Below, one piece after another: positions 1 to 5,848 of a stretch of DNA of 7,063 bases; position 1 is the first letter of the stretch, and each line of letters starts with the position of its first letter. Source of the stretch: CAYZJD01 sp964478455 (lineage in GTDB: Bacteria > Acidobacteriota > Terriglobia > Bryobacterales > Bryobacteraceae); NCBI GenBank assembly GCA_964478455.1, contig CAYZJD010000254.1, forward strand, positions 1 through 7,063, written 5' to 3'. The notes below the pieces were generated by a model. The model was given only the letters and a program-made list of their open reading frames with translations, was not told where the DNA came from and searched no databases. Made by a program: the position numbers and the translations under genes.

Positions 1-47
1 GGCTAGGAACGCCTGCGGCCCCAAGATCGGCGCAGGCGTTCCTAGCC
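1..47. repeat. Perfect 17-bp inverted repeat at window edge
   Basis: Positions 1-17 (GGCTAGGAACGCCTGCG) are the exact reverse complement of 31-47 (CGCAGGCGTTCCTAGCC), separated by a 13-nt spacer. The repeat lies inside the open infB frame and reads LGTPAA...AQAFLA. It begins at the first base given, so the arms may extend further upstream. It could be a real hairpin in the variable IF-2 linker region. It could also be a fold-back artefact at a contig end, which I consider at least as likely because the match is perfect and sits exactly at the edge. Confidence 0.9.
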
Positions 48-2198
48 GGCCAGCCGGCGGCCCGTCCGGTGGTGCCGCCTCGTCCCGACCTTGTAGCGCG
101 GCTGACCCAGACCAGGGCGATGCCCGGGCAACCACAGCCGCTCAGGCGACCTGCTGTTGCGCCTGTGCCCGGCCAGCCGATCTATCGCGGGCCAATCCGC
201 CCGGGCCAGCCGCTGGTGGCCCGGCCGGGCGTAGCCCCGGGCGCCCGACCCTTACGCGGGAGGGCCTTGCATCCCACCGCCACTCGCCTGGAACCGCCCA
301 TCGCCGTTGCCGACCAGGCGCGGAGGGTCCAGGACAAGCGAGGTCCCCGCGTGGCCGAGCGCGACCGCCAGTTGGAGCGAGAGGAGAAACTCCTGCGCCC
401 GGCTGCGCGCCGCGCAGCCGAGGAAGCGCTCCCTGCCTTCGGCAAGCAGATCACGGTTTCCGAGGGCGTTACCGTCAAGGAGCTTTCTGAGAAACTCGGC
501 ATCAAGGCCAGCGTCACCATCAAGAAACTCGTCGAACGGAAGATCTTCGCCACCATCAACCAGACGCTGGACGTCAAGTTGGCCGAGGAGATCGCCAAGG
601 GGCTGGGCGCCACCGTCAGCACCGTAAGTTACGAGGAAGAAGCCGTCCACGAGGTGGAACTGGCCGAAGTGGAGCGCGACTTGGTGAAACGCGCGCCGGT
701 GGTCACCATCATGGGCCACGTCGATCATGGTAAGACCTCCCTGCTCGACGCCATCCGGATGACGAACGTGGCCGAGAAGGAAGCAGGGGGCATCACGCAG
801 CACATCGGCGCGTACCACGTGGAGAAGAACGGGCGCAAGATTGTCTTCATCGACACGCCGGGTCATGAGGCGTTTACGCGGATGCGGGCTCGCGGGGCCA
901 AGGTGACCGACGTCGTCATTCTGGTGGTGGCGGCCGATGACGGCGTCATGCCGCAGACCATCGAAGCCATTGACCATGCCAAGGCGGCCGGTGTGCCGAT
1001 CGTGGTGGCCATCAACAAGATTGACAAGGGCGACGCCCAGCCCGAGCGGATCAAGCAGCAACTGGCGGACCGCGGGCTATTGTCGGAGGAGTGGGGCGGC
1101 GACACAGTGACGGTTCCGGTGTCGGCTAAAACGAAGCAGAATCTCGACCTGCTGCTCGAAATGATTTTGCTGGTCGCCGATCTCCAGGATCTGAAAGCCA
1201 ACCCTGCTCGCCCAGGTGTCGGCACGGTGCTCGAAGCCGAACTCGACCGCGGGCGCGGCCCGGTGGCCACCGTTCTGGTGCGAAACGGGTCGCTCAGCGT
1301 CGGCGATTACTTCATCTGCGGATCGGTCTTCGGGCGCGTGCGCGCCATGTTCGACGATTGGGGCCGGCCGCTGAAGGCAGCCGAGCCGGCGACGCCGGTC
1401 CAGGTGCTGGGTCTGGAGTCGCTCCCCGAAGTGGGCGACACGCTCCAGGTAGTGACCGATACCGCCAAGGCCAAGCAGATCGTCATGTACCGGGAGAGCA
1501 AGGCCCAGGAACTGGCCATGGCCCGCTCCGGCAGGGTCACGCTCGACCAGCTTCATGACCAGATCAAGTCCGGCGAGGTCAAGGAACTGAACATCATCCT
1601 CAAGACCGACGTCGGCGGCACGGCCGAGGTGCTCTCCGATACGCTTCAGAAGCTGGCCACCGACAAGGTCCGCGTGCGGGTGATGCACGCCGGCGTCGGC
1701 GCGATCACCGAGTGGGATGTTCTGCTGGCATCGGCCTCCAACGCGATCGTGGTGGGATTCAACGTGCGGCCGGAGCGAAATGCGGCCGCGGTGGCCGAAC
1801 AGGAAAAGGTCGACATCCGGCTGCACACGATCATTTATGAGCTGGTTGACGAGATCAAGCGGGCGATGACCGGCATGCTCGAGCCCGTGTTCAAGGAAAC
1901 GTATCGCGGCCGCGCCGAAGTTCGGGAGGTGTTCCACATCAGCAAGGTAGGCAATGTGGCCGGTTGCGTCGTCCTCGACGGCGTGCTGTCGCGCGACGCC
2001 GAGGTGCGGGTGCTGCGCGACAACATCGTCATCTACACCGGCAAGGTTGGCTCGCTGCGGCGGTTCAAGAATGACGCCAGCGAGGTGAAGAGCGGCATGG
2101 AGTGCGGCTTGGCCATCGAGAACTTCGGCGACGTCAAGCCGGGCGACGTCGTCGAAGCGTTCGTCACTGAGAGAGTTGCCGTCGAGGCGTTCGCCTAG
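1..2198 (+). CDS. infB: Translation initiation factor IF-2, 5'-truncated
   Basis: IF-2 is the cytoplasmic GTPase that brings fMet-tRNA to the 30S subunit and promotes 50S joining. The frame is open from nt 3 (731 codons visible), so the gene starts upstream. A GTG at 69 is possible but has no Shine-Dalgarno, and the Pro/Ala/Arg-rich sequence continues in frame before it. Numbering from nt 3, residues 1-100 are a low-complexity linker with repeated PGQP, followed by a charged stretch. One IF2_N domain lies at about 150-206 (ITVSEGVTVKELSEKLG). The G domain has G1 GHVDHGKT (238-245), a GGITQHIGAY switch region, G3 DTPGH (284-288), G4 NKID (338-341) and G5 SAK (374-376). Domain II (GTVLEAELDRGRGPVATVLV), domain III (LKTDVGGTAEVL) and the C-terminal tRNA-binding domain (YRGRAEVREVF) follow, and the C-terminus looks complete. 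The family assignment is certain; only the start is unknown. The first 47 nt form a perfect inverted repeat and may not be genuine sequence. Confidence 0.97.
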   Translation, partial: LGTPAAPRSAQAFLAGQPAARPVVPPRPDLVARLTQTRAMPGQPQPLRRPAVAPVPGQPIYRGPIRPGQPLVARPGVAPGARPLRGRALHPTATRLEPPIAVADQARRVQDKRGPRVAERDRQLEREEKLLRPAARRAAEEALPAFGKQITVSEGVTVKELSEKLGIKASVTIKKLVERKIFATINQTLDVKLAEEIAKGLGATVSTVSYEEEAVHEVELAEVERDLVKRAPVVTIMGHVDHGKTSLLDAIRMTNVAEKEAGGITQHIGAYHVEKNGRKIVFIDTPGHEAFTRMRARGAKVTDVVILVVAADDGVMPQTIEAIDHAKAAGVPIVVAINKIDKGDAQPERIKQQLADRGLLSEEWGGDTVTVPVSAKTKQNLDLLLEMILLVADLQDLKANPARPGVGTVLEAELDRGRGPVATVLVRNGSLSVGDYFICGSVFGRVRAMFDDWGRPLKAAEPATPVQVLGLESLPEVGDTLQVVTDTAKAKQIVMYRESKAQELAMARSGRVTLDQLHDQIKSGEVKELNIILKTDVGGTAEVLSDTLQKLATDKVRVRVMHAGVGAITEWDVLLASASNAIVVGFNVRPERNAAAVAEQEKVDIRLHTIIYELVDEIKRAMTGMLEPVFKETYRGRAEVREVFHISKVGNVAGCVVLDGVLSRDAEVRVLRDNIVIYTGKVGSLRRFKNDASEVKSGMECGLAIENFGDVKPGDVVEAFVTERVAVEAFA

Positions 2199-2256
2199 GA
2201 GGCAGGTGGCGCAGGTCCCTGGCCAGCGCAGGGCTTTTTCATCACTTTGCTGCTAG
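2197..2256 (+). other. Possible short leader ORF with consensus Shine-Dalgarno
   Basis: A full AGGAGG (2197-2202) overlaps the infB stop codon. It is followed after only 3 nt by a GTG (2206) that opens a 16-codon frame, MAQVPGQRRAFSSLCC, ending at TAG 2254-2256. This frame is in phase with the downstream DUF503 gene. The spacing is shorter than usual and the peptide resembles nothing I know. It may be a relic or a chance ribosome-binding site, and calling it an expressed leader is speculative. Confidence 0.2.
2217..2239 (+). terminator. Weak terminator-like hairpin after infB
   Basis: CCCTG (2217-2221) pairs with CAGGG (2229-2233) around a 7-nt loop, then one C and five T residues (2235-2239). 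The stem is only 5 bp. It could act as a partial terminator or attenuator between infB and the DUF503 gene, or as a pause site. It is below the strength of a typical intrinsic terminator, and the downstream genes have no promoter that I can recognise, so readthrough is expected. Confidence 0.3.
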
Positions 2257-2295
2257 AGAAAGTGGCGCGGGCAGCGGCCGGCCCCGTTGCGGACT

Positions 2296-2583
2296 ATGGC
2301 AAGCATCGGCGTCCTGACACTCGAATTACGGCTGGAGCACGCCCGCTCGCTCAAAGATAAGCGCCACGTTGTCCAGGGGCTGAAGGACCGTCTCCGGCAC
2401 AGGTTCAACGTGGCCGTGGCCGAGATCGACTACCAGGATCTATGGCAGCGAGCGATGGTGGCCGCCGTGACCGTTTCCGGCGACCGCGGCCGCGCCGAGC
2501 AGGTGCTGCAATCCGTTGAAAGGGAAGCTGCCTCGTTCCTGGGAGCGTCCCTGGTCGACGCCGGCGTGGAATGGATGGAGTGA
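2296..2583 (+). CDS. DUF503 (YlxP-like) family protein
   Basis: This is a small protein of 95 residues, the usual size for the DUF503 family. The family signature is clear: an N-terminal IGVLTLELRLEHARSLKDKRHVVQGLKDRLRHRFNVAV-type ferredoxin-like fold, then AEIDYQDLWQRA (about residues 42-53) and a short alpha/beta C-terminal part. The biochemical role is not established. Members such as Bacillus YlxP are encoded beside infB and rbfA, as here, and a role in ribosome biogenesis has been proposed on that basis. I chose ATG 2296 because MASIGVL matches the usual family start. TTG 2287, three codons upstream, is the only other plausible start, since an in-frame stop lies at 2254. Neither has a good Shine-Dalgarno. 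The stop is 7 nt before rbfA, indicating cotranscription. Confidence 0.9.
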   Translation: MASIGVLTLELRLEHARSLKDKRHVVQGLKDRLRHRFNVAVAEIDYQDLWQRAMVAAVTVSGDRGRAEQVLQSVEREAASFLGASLVDAGVEWME

Positions 2584-2590
2584 AGAGTCG

Positions 2591-2974
2591 ATGGATGAGC
2601 ACCGCGCTCAACGGGTCTCTGAAGCGATCCGCGAAGAGTTGGCGGAGATCATCGGTTACGAGATGTCGGATCCGCGCCTGGCGGCGGTGGACGTGACCGA
2701 AGTGCTGGTCACCCCCGACATGCGCCATGCGCGCATCAGGATCTCCGTTGACGGAGACGAGCAGGAATGCCAGGAGGCCTTACAGGCTCTGGCGGGCGCC
2801 CGGCGCCTGCTGCGAAGAGAACTGGCGGGCCGTGTGCGGCTCTTTCGCATTCCGGAACTCCACTTCGAGACCGACCTGGCCGGCGCCGGGCCGGCCAGGG
2901 TCGAGCAATTGCTGAAGCGCGTCCGCAAGGACCGTCCTAAAGGGGCCGGCGCCGGCGAAGATCCGTCCAAATGA
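2591..2974 (+). CDS. rbfA: 30S ribosome-binding factor A
   Basis: RbfA is a single-domain KH-fold protein that binds immature 30S subunits and helps process the 5' end of 16S rRNA; it is also needed for cold adaptation. The 127 residues match the family length. Visible features are the N-terminal helix RAQRVSEAIREELAEII, then MSDPRLAAVDVTEVLVTPDMRHARIRISV (the conserved DPRL...V..V..S.D...A.V strand pair), a helical middle (ALQALAGARRLLRRELAGRV), and the RIPELHFETD strand near the C-terminus. The tail is Lys/Gly/Ala-rich. ATG 2591 is preferred because MDEHRAQRVSEAI fits the family start; GGAG (2577-2580) and GAAG (2582-2585) lie just upstream. The frame also opens at 2516, but that would add residues unlike RbfA and overlap the DUF503 gene. 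The stop overlaps the apbE start as ATGA. Confidence 0.95.
   Translation: MDEHRAQRVSEAIREELAEIIGYEMSDPRLAAVDVTEVLVTPDMRHARIRISVDGDEQECQEALQALAGARRLLRRELAGRVRLFRIPELHFETDLAGAGPARVEQLLKRVRKDRPKGAGAGEDPSK
2875..2899 (+). repeat. 10-bp GC hairpin inside rbfA
   Basis: CCTGGCCGGC (2875-2884) is the exact reverse complement of GCCGGCCAGG (2890-2899), with a 5-nt loop GCCGG. It lies about 75 nt before the rbfA stop and encodes DLAGAGPAR. The protein alignment suggests no insertion here. It may only reflect high GC content, but it is one of the strongest local stems in the window. Confidence 0.6.
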
Positions 2975-3936
2975 AACATTCTGTGGTACTTTTGTTATTG
3001 CTGCCGGCCCTTGTGTGCGCCGGCGAACTGCTTCGCCTGGAGGACAGTGCCGATATTATGGGGACCGCCTTTTCGGTGGTCCTTTACGGCGAAGACCAGG
3101 AGAAGCTGATGGCGGCGGCCGAGGCGGCCTTCGAGGAGGCCCGGCGGCTGGACCGGATGCTGTCCAACTACCGTCCTGCAAGCGAGTTGAGTGAAGTGAA
3201 CCAGCATGCCGGCGATCGGCCGGTGCGGGTTTCTACGGAGATGTTCCGGTTGCTGGAGGCTTGTCTCGATTACAGCCGGCAGAGTGAAGGCGCCTTTGAC
3301 CTCACTGTCGGCCCCCTCATGCGGGTTTGGGGATTCTTCAGAGGCTCGGGCAGGCTGCCGTCGCGAGAGGAGATCGCTGGCGTGCTCGCCTCGGTCGGCT
3401 ACCGCAACGTCGTGCTCGACCCGGCGACCCAGACGGTTCGCTTCCTCCGCCAGGGCGTCGAGTTGGATCCCGGCGGCATCGGCAAGGGATACGCCGTCGA
3501 CCGGATGGTGGACAAGCTCAAGGAGAACGGAATCACCGCCGCCCTCGTCTCGGCCGGCGGCAGCAGCATCTACGGCCTGGGCGCGCCCCCGCAAGACCCG
3601 GGCTGGAAGGTCAGGATCCGCCATCCGCGCCAGTGGTCGCAGTCCGTCGAGGAGATCTACCTGAAGGACGAGTCGATGTCCACCTCCGGCGACTATGAGA
3701 AGTTCTTCGAAGCCGGGGGCCGGCTCTATAGCCACATCATGGATCCTCGGACCGGCTATCCCGCCGCGGGGACCTTGTCCGTTTCCGTGGTCGCGGCTTC
3801 CACGCTCTCGAGCGAAGCCTGGACCAAACCGTTTTTCGTCAACGGCCGCCAGTGGGCGGCCCGGAATAAACCGAAAGGACTTCGCGTGTACTTCTGCGAA
3901 GACAAGAAAGAACTCGCATGCGCTTGGCTCCAATGA
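2971..3936 (+). CDS. apbE: Exported FAD:protein FMN transferase (ApbE family)
   Basis: ApbE enzymes attach FMN from FAD to a Thr or Ser of target proteins (for example RnfG/NqrC-type subunits) outside the cytoplasmic membrane, using Mg2+. The 321-residue protein begins with a signal peptide, MKHSVVLLLLLPALVCA, with likely cleavage after A17. C16 does not sit in a good lipobox. Family motifs in order are MGTAFSVVLYG (about 30-40), LDPGGIGKGYAVD (165-177), the AGGSS flavin loop (195-199), STSGDY (237-242) and YSHIMDPRTGYPA (253-265). The last conserved block, usually ADALATALFV with the metal-binding Asp and Thr, reads SEAWTKPFFV (E282, T285, K286), so the usual Asp is Glu and the Thr is shifted one position. 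The start shares ATGA with the rbfA stop and has no strong ribosome-binding site, suggesting coupling. No flavinylation target is encoded in the window. Confidence 0.93.
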   Translation: MKHSVVLLLLLPALVCAGELLRLEDSADIMGTAFSVVLYGEDQEKLMAAAEAAFEEARRLDRMLSNYRPASELSEVNQHAGDRPVRVSTEMFRLLEACLDYSRQSEGAFDLTVGPLMRVWGFFRGSGRLPSREEIAGVLASVGYRNVVLDPATQTVRFLRQGVELDPGGIGKGYAVDRMVDKLKENGITAALVSAGGSSIYGLGAPPQDPGWKVRIRHPRQWSQSVEEIYLKDESMSTSGDYEKFFEAGGRLYSHIMDPRTGYPAAGTLSVSVVAASTLSSEAWTKPFFVNGRQWAARNKPKGLRVYFCEDKKELACAWLQ

Positions 3937-4955
3937 ACAGCCGCTTTCTGGACGCCTGCCGGAGGCGGTTCACCGACGTGCGCCCCGTGTGGTTCATGCG
4001 GCAGGCGGGACGATACATGAAGCAGTACCGCGACATCCGCTCCAAGCACGGCATCTTGGAGATCTGCAAACGCCCCGATCTGGCCGCCGCCGTGACCCTT
4101 CAACCGGTCGAGGTCCTCGACGTAGACGCGGCCATCATTTTCGCCGACCTGCTGCTGCCCATCGAGCCGATGGGCCTGAAGCTGCGATTCGCCGCCGGCG
4201 AAGGGCCGGTCATCGGCAACCCCGTCCGCACCACCCAGGATGTCGACTCGCTGTCGATTTCCAGCACCGACGAACTGGGCTATGTCGGCGAGGCGATTCA
4301 GATCGTGACCAAGACGCTGGCCGGCAAGGTGCCCGTCATCGGCTTCGTCGGCGCGCCGTTCACGCTGGCCAGTTACATGATCGAGGGCGGCGCCTCCCGC
4401 ACCTTCCTCCGCACCAAGTCCATGATGTATTCCAACGAGACGCTCTGGCGCCGCCTGATGGGCAAGCTGGTGGACGTGCTCGGACCGTTCGCTCTCATGC
4501 AAGTGGCTTCCGGCGCTCGCGCCATCCAGGTGTTCGATTCCTGGGTGGGCGCGCTAGGCCCGGACGACTACGTTCGTTTCGTGGCTCCGTATTCCCGCGC
4601 CTTGATCGAGAGGATCCGCTCCAGCGGTGTCCCGGTGATTCACTTCGGCACCGGCGCCGCCGGTTTCTTCCGCGAGTTGCACGCCGCCGGCGGCGACGTC
4701 CTCGGCGTGGACTGGCGCATCAACATCGACCAGGCCTGGATGGACATCAGCTATCGCTCGGCCATTATGGGGAACCTCGATCCGGCGGCGCTGCTGGCGC
4801 CCCTGCCGGAACTGAAGATGCGCGTCACCGAGTTGCTCAAGCGCACCGGAACCCGCCCTGGACACATCTTCAATCTCGGCCATGGGATCCTGCCGGAGAC
4901 GCCGGTGGACAACGTGAAAGCCGTCGTGCAGATGGTCCGTGAGTTCCGCCCATGA
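3933..4955 (+). CDS. hemE: Uroporphyrinogen III decarboxylase
   Basis: HemE removes the four acetate carboxyls of uroporphyrinogen III to give coproporphyrinogen III, in the cytoplasm and without a cofactor. The 340 residues match the family length. All signature elements are present: PVWFMRQAGRYM (R23 and R27, equivalent to human Arg37 and Arg41), IIFADLLLP with the catalytic Asp D72 (human Asp86), PVIGFVGAPFTLASYMIEGG, FDSWVGAL, HFGTGAAGF, and FNLGHGILPETPVDNV with H317. I prefer ATG 3933 because MNSRFLDA fits the family start and forms an ATGA overlap with the apbE stop, like the neighbouring junctions. ATG 3918, five codons earlier, is a real alternative, since AAGAAAG lies 7 nt before it. 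The stop overlaps the hemH start, again as ATGA. Confidence 0.97.
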   Translation: MNSRFLDACRRRFTDVRPVWFMRQAGRYMKQYRDIRSKHGILEICKRPDLAAAVTLQPVEVLDVDAAIIFADLLLPIEPMGLKLRFAAGEGPVIGNPVRTTQDVDSLSISSTDELGYVGEAIQIVTKTLAGKVPVIGFVGAPFTLASYMIEGGASRTFLRTKSMMYSNETLWRRLMGKLVDVLGPFALMQVASGARAIQVFDSWVGALGPDDYVRFVAPYSRALIERIRSSGVPVIHFGTGAAGFFRELHAAGGDVLGVDWRINIDQAWMDISYRSAIMGNLDPAALLAPLPELKMRVTELLKRTGTRPGHIFNLGHGILPETPVDNVKAVVQMVREFRP

Positions 4956-5848
4956 GGCAGGCGGTCCTCCTGCTGGCTCACGGCGCCCCGGAGCGGCTGG
5001 AAGACATCGAGCCTTATCTCTCCTTCGTCATGGGTGGACCCACGCCCTCGCCTCACGTGGTGAACGAAGTGCGGCGGCGCTACGCCGACATCGGCGGCGC
5101 TTCCCCCCTGCTCGCCCGGACACTGGAGCAGGCCGCGGCGCTCCAGGAGCGGCTGCGCGCCTCCGGCGTCGAAACCGCCGTTTACACCGGCATGCGCAAC
5201 TGGCATCCGTTCATCAAGGACGCTATGGCGCGGATCCAGGCCGACGGCGTCGAGCGAATGGTTGCCCTCTGCCTGGCCCCGCAGTACTCCAAGATGAGCG
5301 TCGGGCTGTACTTCCGCCGCGTGCAAGAGGCGAAAACGGCGCTCGGCATGCGGGCGGAGATCGTCTGGACGAAGAGCTTCCACGACCATCCGCTCCTCGT
5401 CGAGGCGTTCGCCGAAAAGCTGGCGCCGTTCCCGCGCGACACGAAGGTGCTGTTCACCGCCCACAGCCTGCCGGAAGAAATCCTCGAAAACGCCGACCCT
5501 TACGACACCGAGGCGAGAGCTACCGCGCGCCTCGTGGCTGCGCGATGCGGCCTCTCCAACTGGGACTTCGCCTATCAGAGCCAGGGCATGACCGCCGAAA
5601 AGTGGCTCGGGCCGGCGGTGGAATCCCGCATCGACCAGTATGCGGCCGAGGGCGTGACCGAGATGATGGTGGCGCCCGTCGGCTTCGTCTCGGACCACGT
5701 CGAGATCCTGTACGATGTCGATGTCCTGTTCCGGAGATACGCCGAGAGCCGCGGCATCCGCCTCCGGCGGACGGAATCTCTCAACAGCTCGCCTGCCTTC
5801 ATCGCCGCGCTGGCCGCCGTGGCATCGGAGAAGCTGCGTGCAAACTAA
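4952..5848 (+). CDS. hemH: Ferrochelatase (proto- or coproporphyrin)
   Basis: Ferrochelatase inserts Fe2+ into a porphyrin at the end, or near the end, of haem synthesis. The 298-residue protein is slightly shorter than Bacillus HemH/CpfC (about 310) and has no C-terminal extension or Fe-S cysteine cluster. It resembles the Bacillus type in LEDIEPYLSFV, RRRYADIGGASPL and LAPQYSKMSVGLYFRR. The catalytic residues are in place: H171 in FTAHSLPEE and E251 in VSDHVEILYDVDV. Where Bacillus has the iron-ligand Tyr in its MAYGTP motif, this protein has LAHGAP, giving His10. The start shares ATGA with the hemE stop and lacks an obvious Shine-Dalgarno. Substrate choice (protoporphyrin IX or coproporphyrin III) cannot be settled from the sequence alone. 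The gene overlaps the following oxidase gene by 11 nt. Confidence 0.96.
   Translation: MRQAVLLLAHGAPERLEDIEPYLSFVMGGPTPSPHVVNEVRRRYADIGGASPLLARTLEQAAALQERLRASGVETAVYTGMRNWHPFIKDAMARIQADGVERMVALCLAPQYSKMSVGLYFRRVQEAKTALGMRAEIVWTKSFHDHPLLVEAFAEKLAPFPRDTKVLFTAHSLPEEILENADPYDTEARATARLVAARCGLSNWDFAYQSQGMTAEKWLGPAVESRIDQYAAEGVTEMMVAPVGFVSDHVEILYDVDVLFRRYAESRGIRLRRTESLNSSPAFIAALAAVASEKLRAN

Larger units (their letters stand above)
2971..5848 (+). promoter_or_regulatory. Chain of overlapping stop/start junctions (translational coupling)
   Basis: ATGA overlaps occur at 2971-2974 (rbfA/apbE), 3933-3936 (apbE/hemE, if the preferred hemE start is right) and 4952-4955 (hemE/hemH). An 11-nt overlap follows at 5838-5848 (hemH/hemG). 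The three ATGA starts lack a strong Shine-Dalgarno, whereas the GTG of hemG has GGAG. Ribosomes finishing one gene probably restart on the next, keeping ApbE and the haem enzymes in step with RbfA. No internal promoter is recognisable. Confidence 0.7.

Noticed and set aside
1..68. Full-length infB starting at GTG 69
   Set aside because: The frame is open to the window edge with similar composition, GTG 69 has no ribosome-binding site, and IF-2 of GC-rich bacteria usually has a longer N-terminal region. A start there cannot be wholly excluded.
2516..2590. Upstream extension of rbfA to ATG 2516
   Set aside because: The added residues are unlike RbfA and the extension would overlap the DUF503 gene by 68 nt; ATG 2591 gives the normal family length.
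2945..2956. 12-bp palindrome GCCGGCGCCGGC near the end of rbfA
   Set aside because: Low-complexity GC sequence encoding a Gly/Ala tail; expected by chance in such DNA and not placed like an operator.
2995..3933. - strand open frame (312 codons) opposite apbE
   Set aside because: It mirrors apbE almost exactly, and its His/Arg/Gly-rich translation is typical of an antisense shadow.
3695..4942. Long + strand open frame (415 codons) across apbE and hemE
   Set aside because: The translation is Arg/Pro/Gly-rich with no family resemblance, and it overlaps hemE, whose protein is unmistakable. It is a GC-rich shadow frame.
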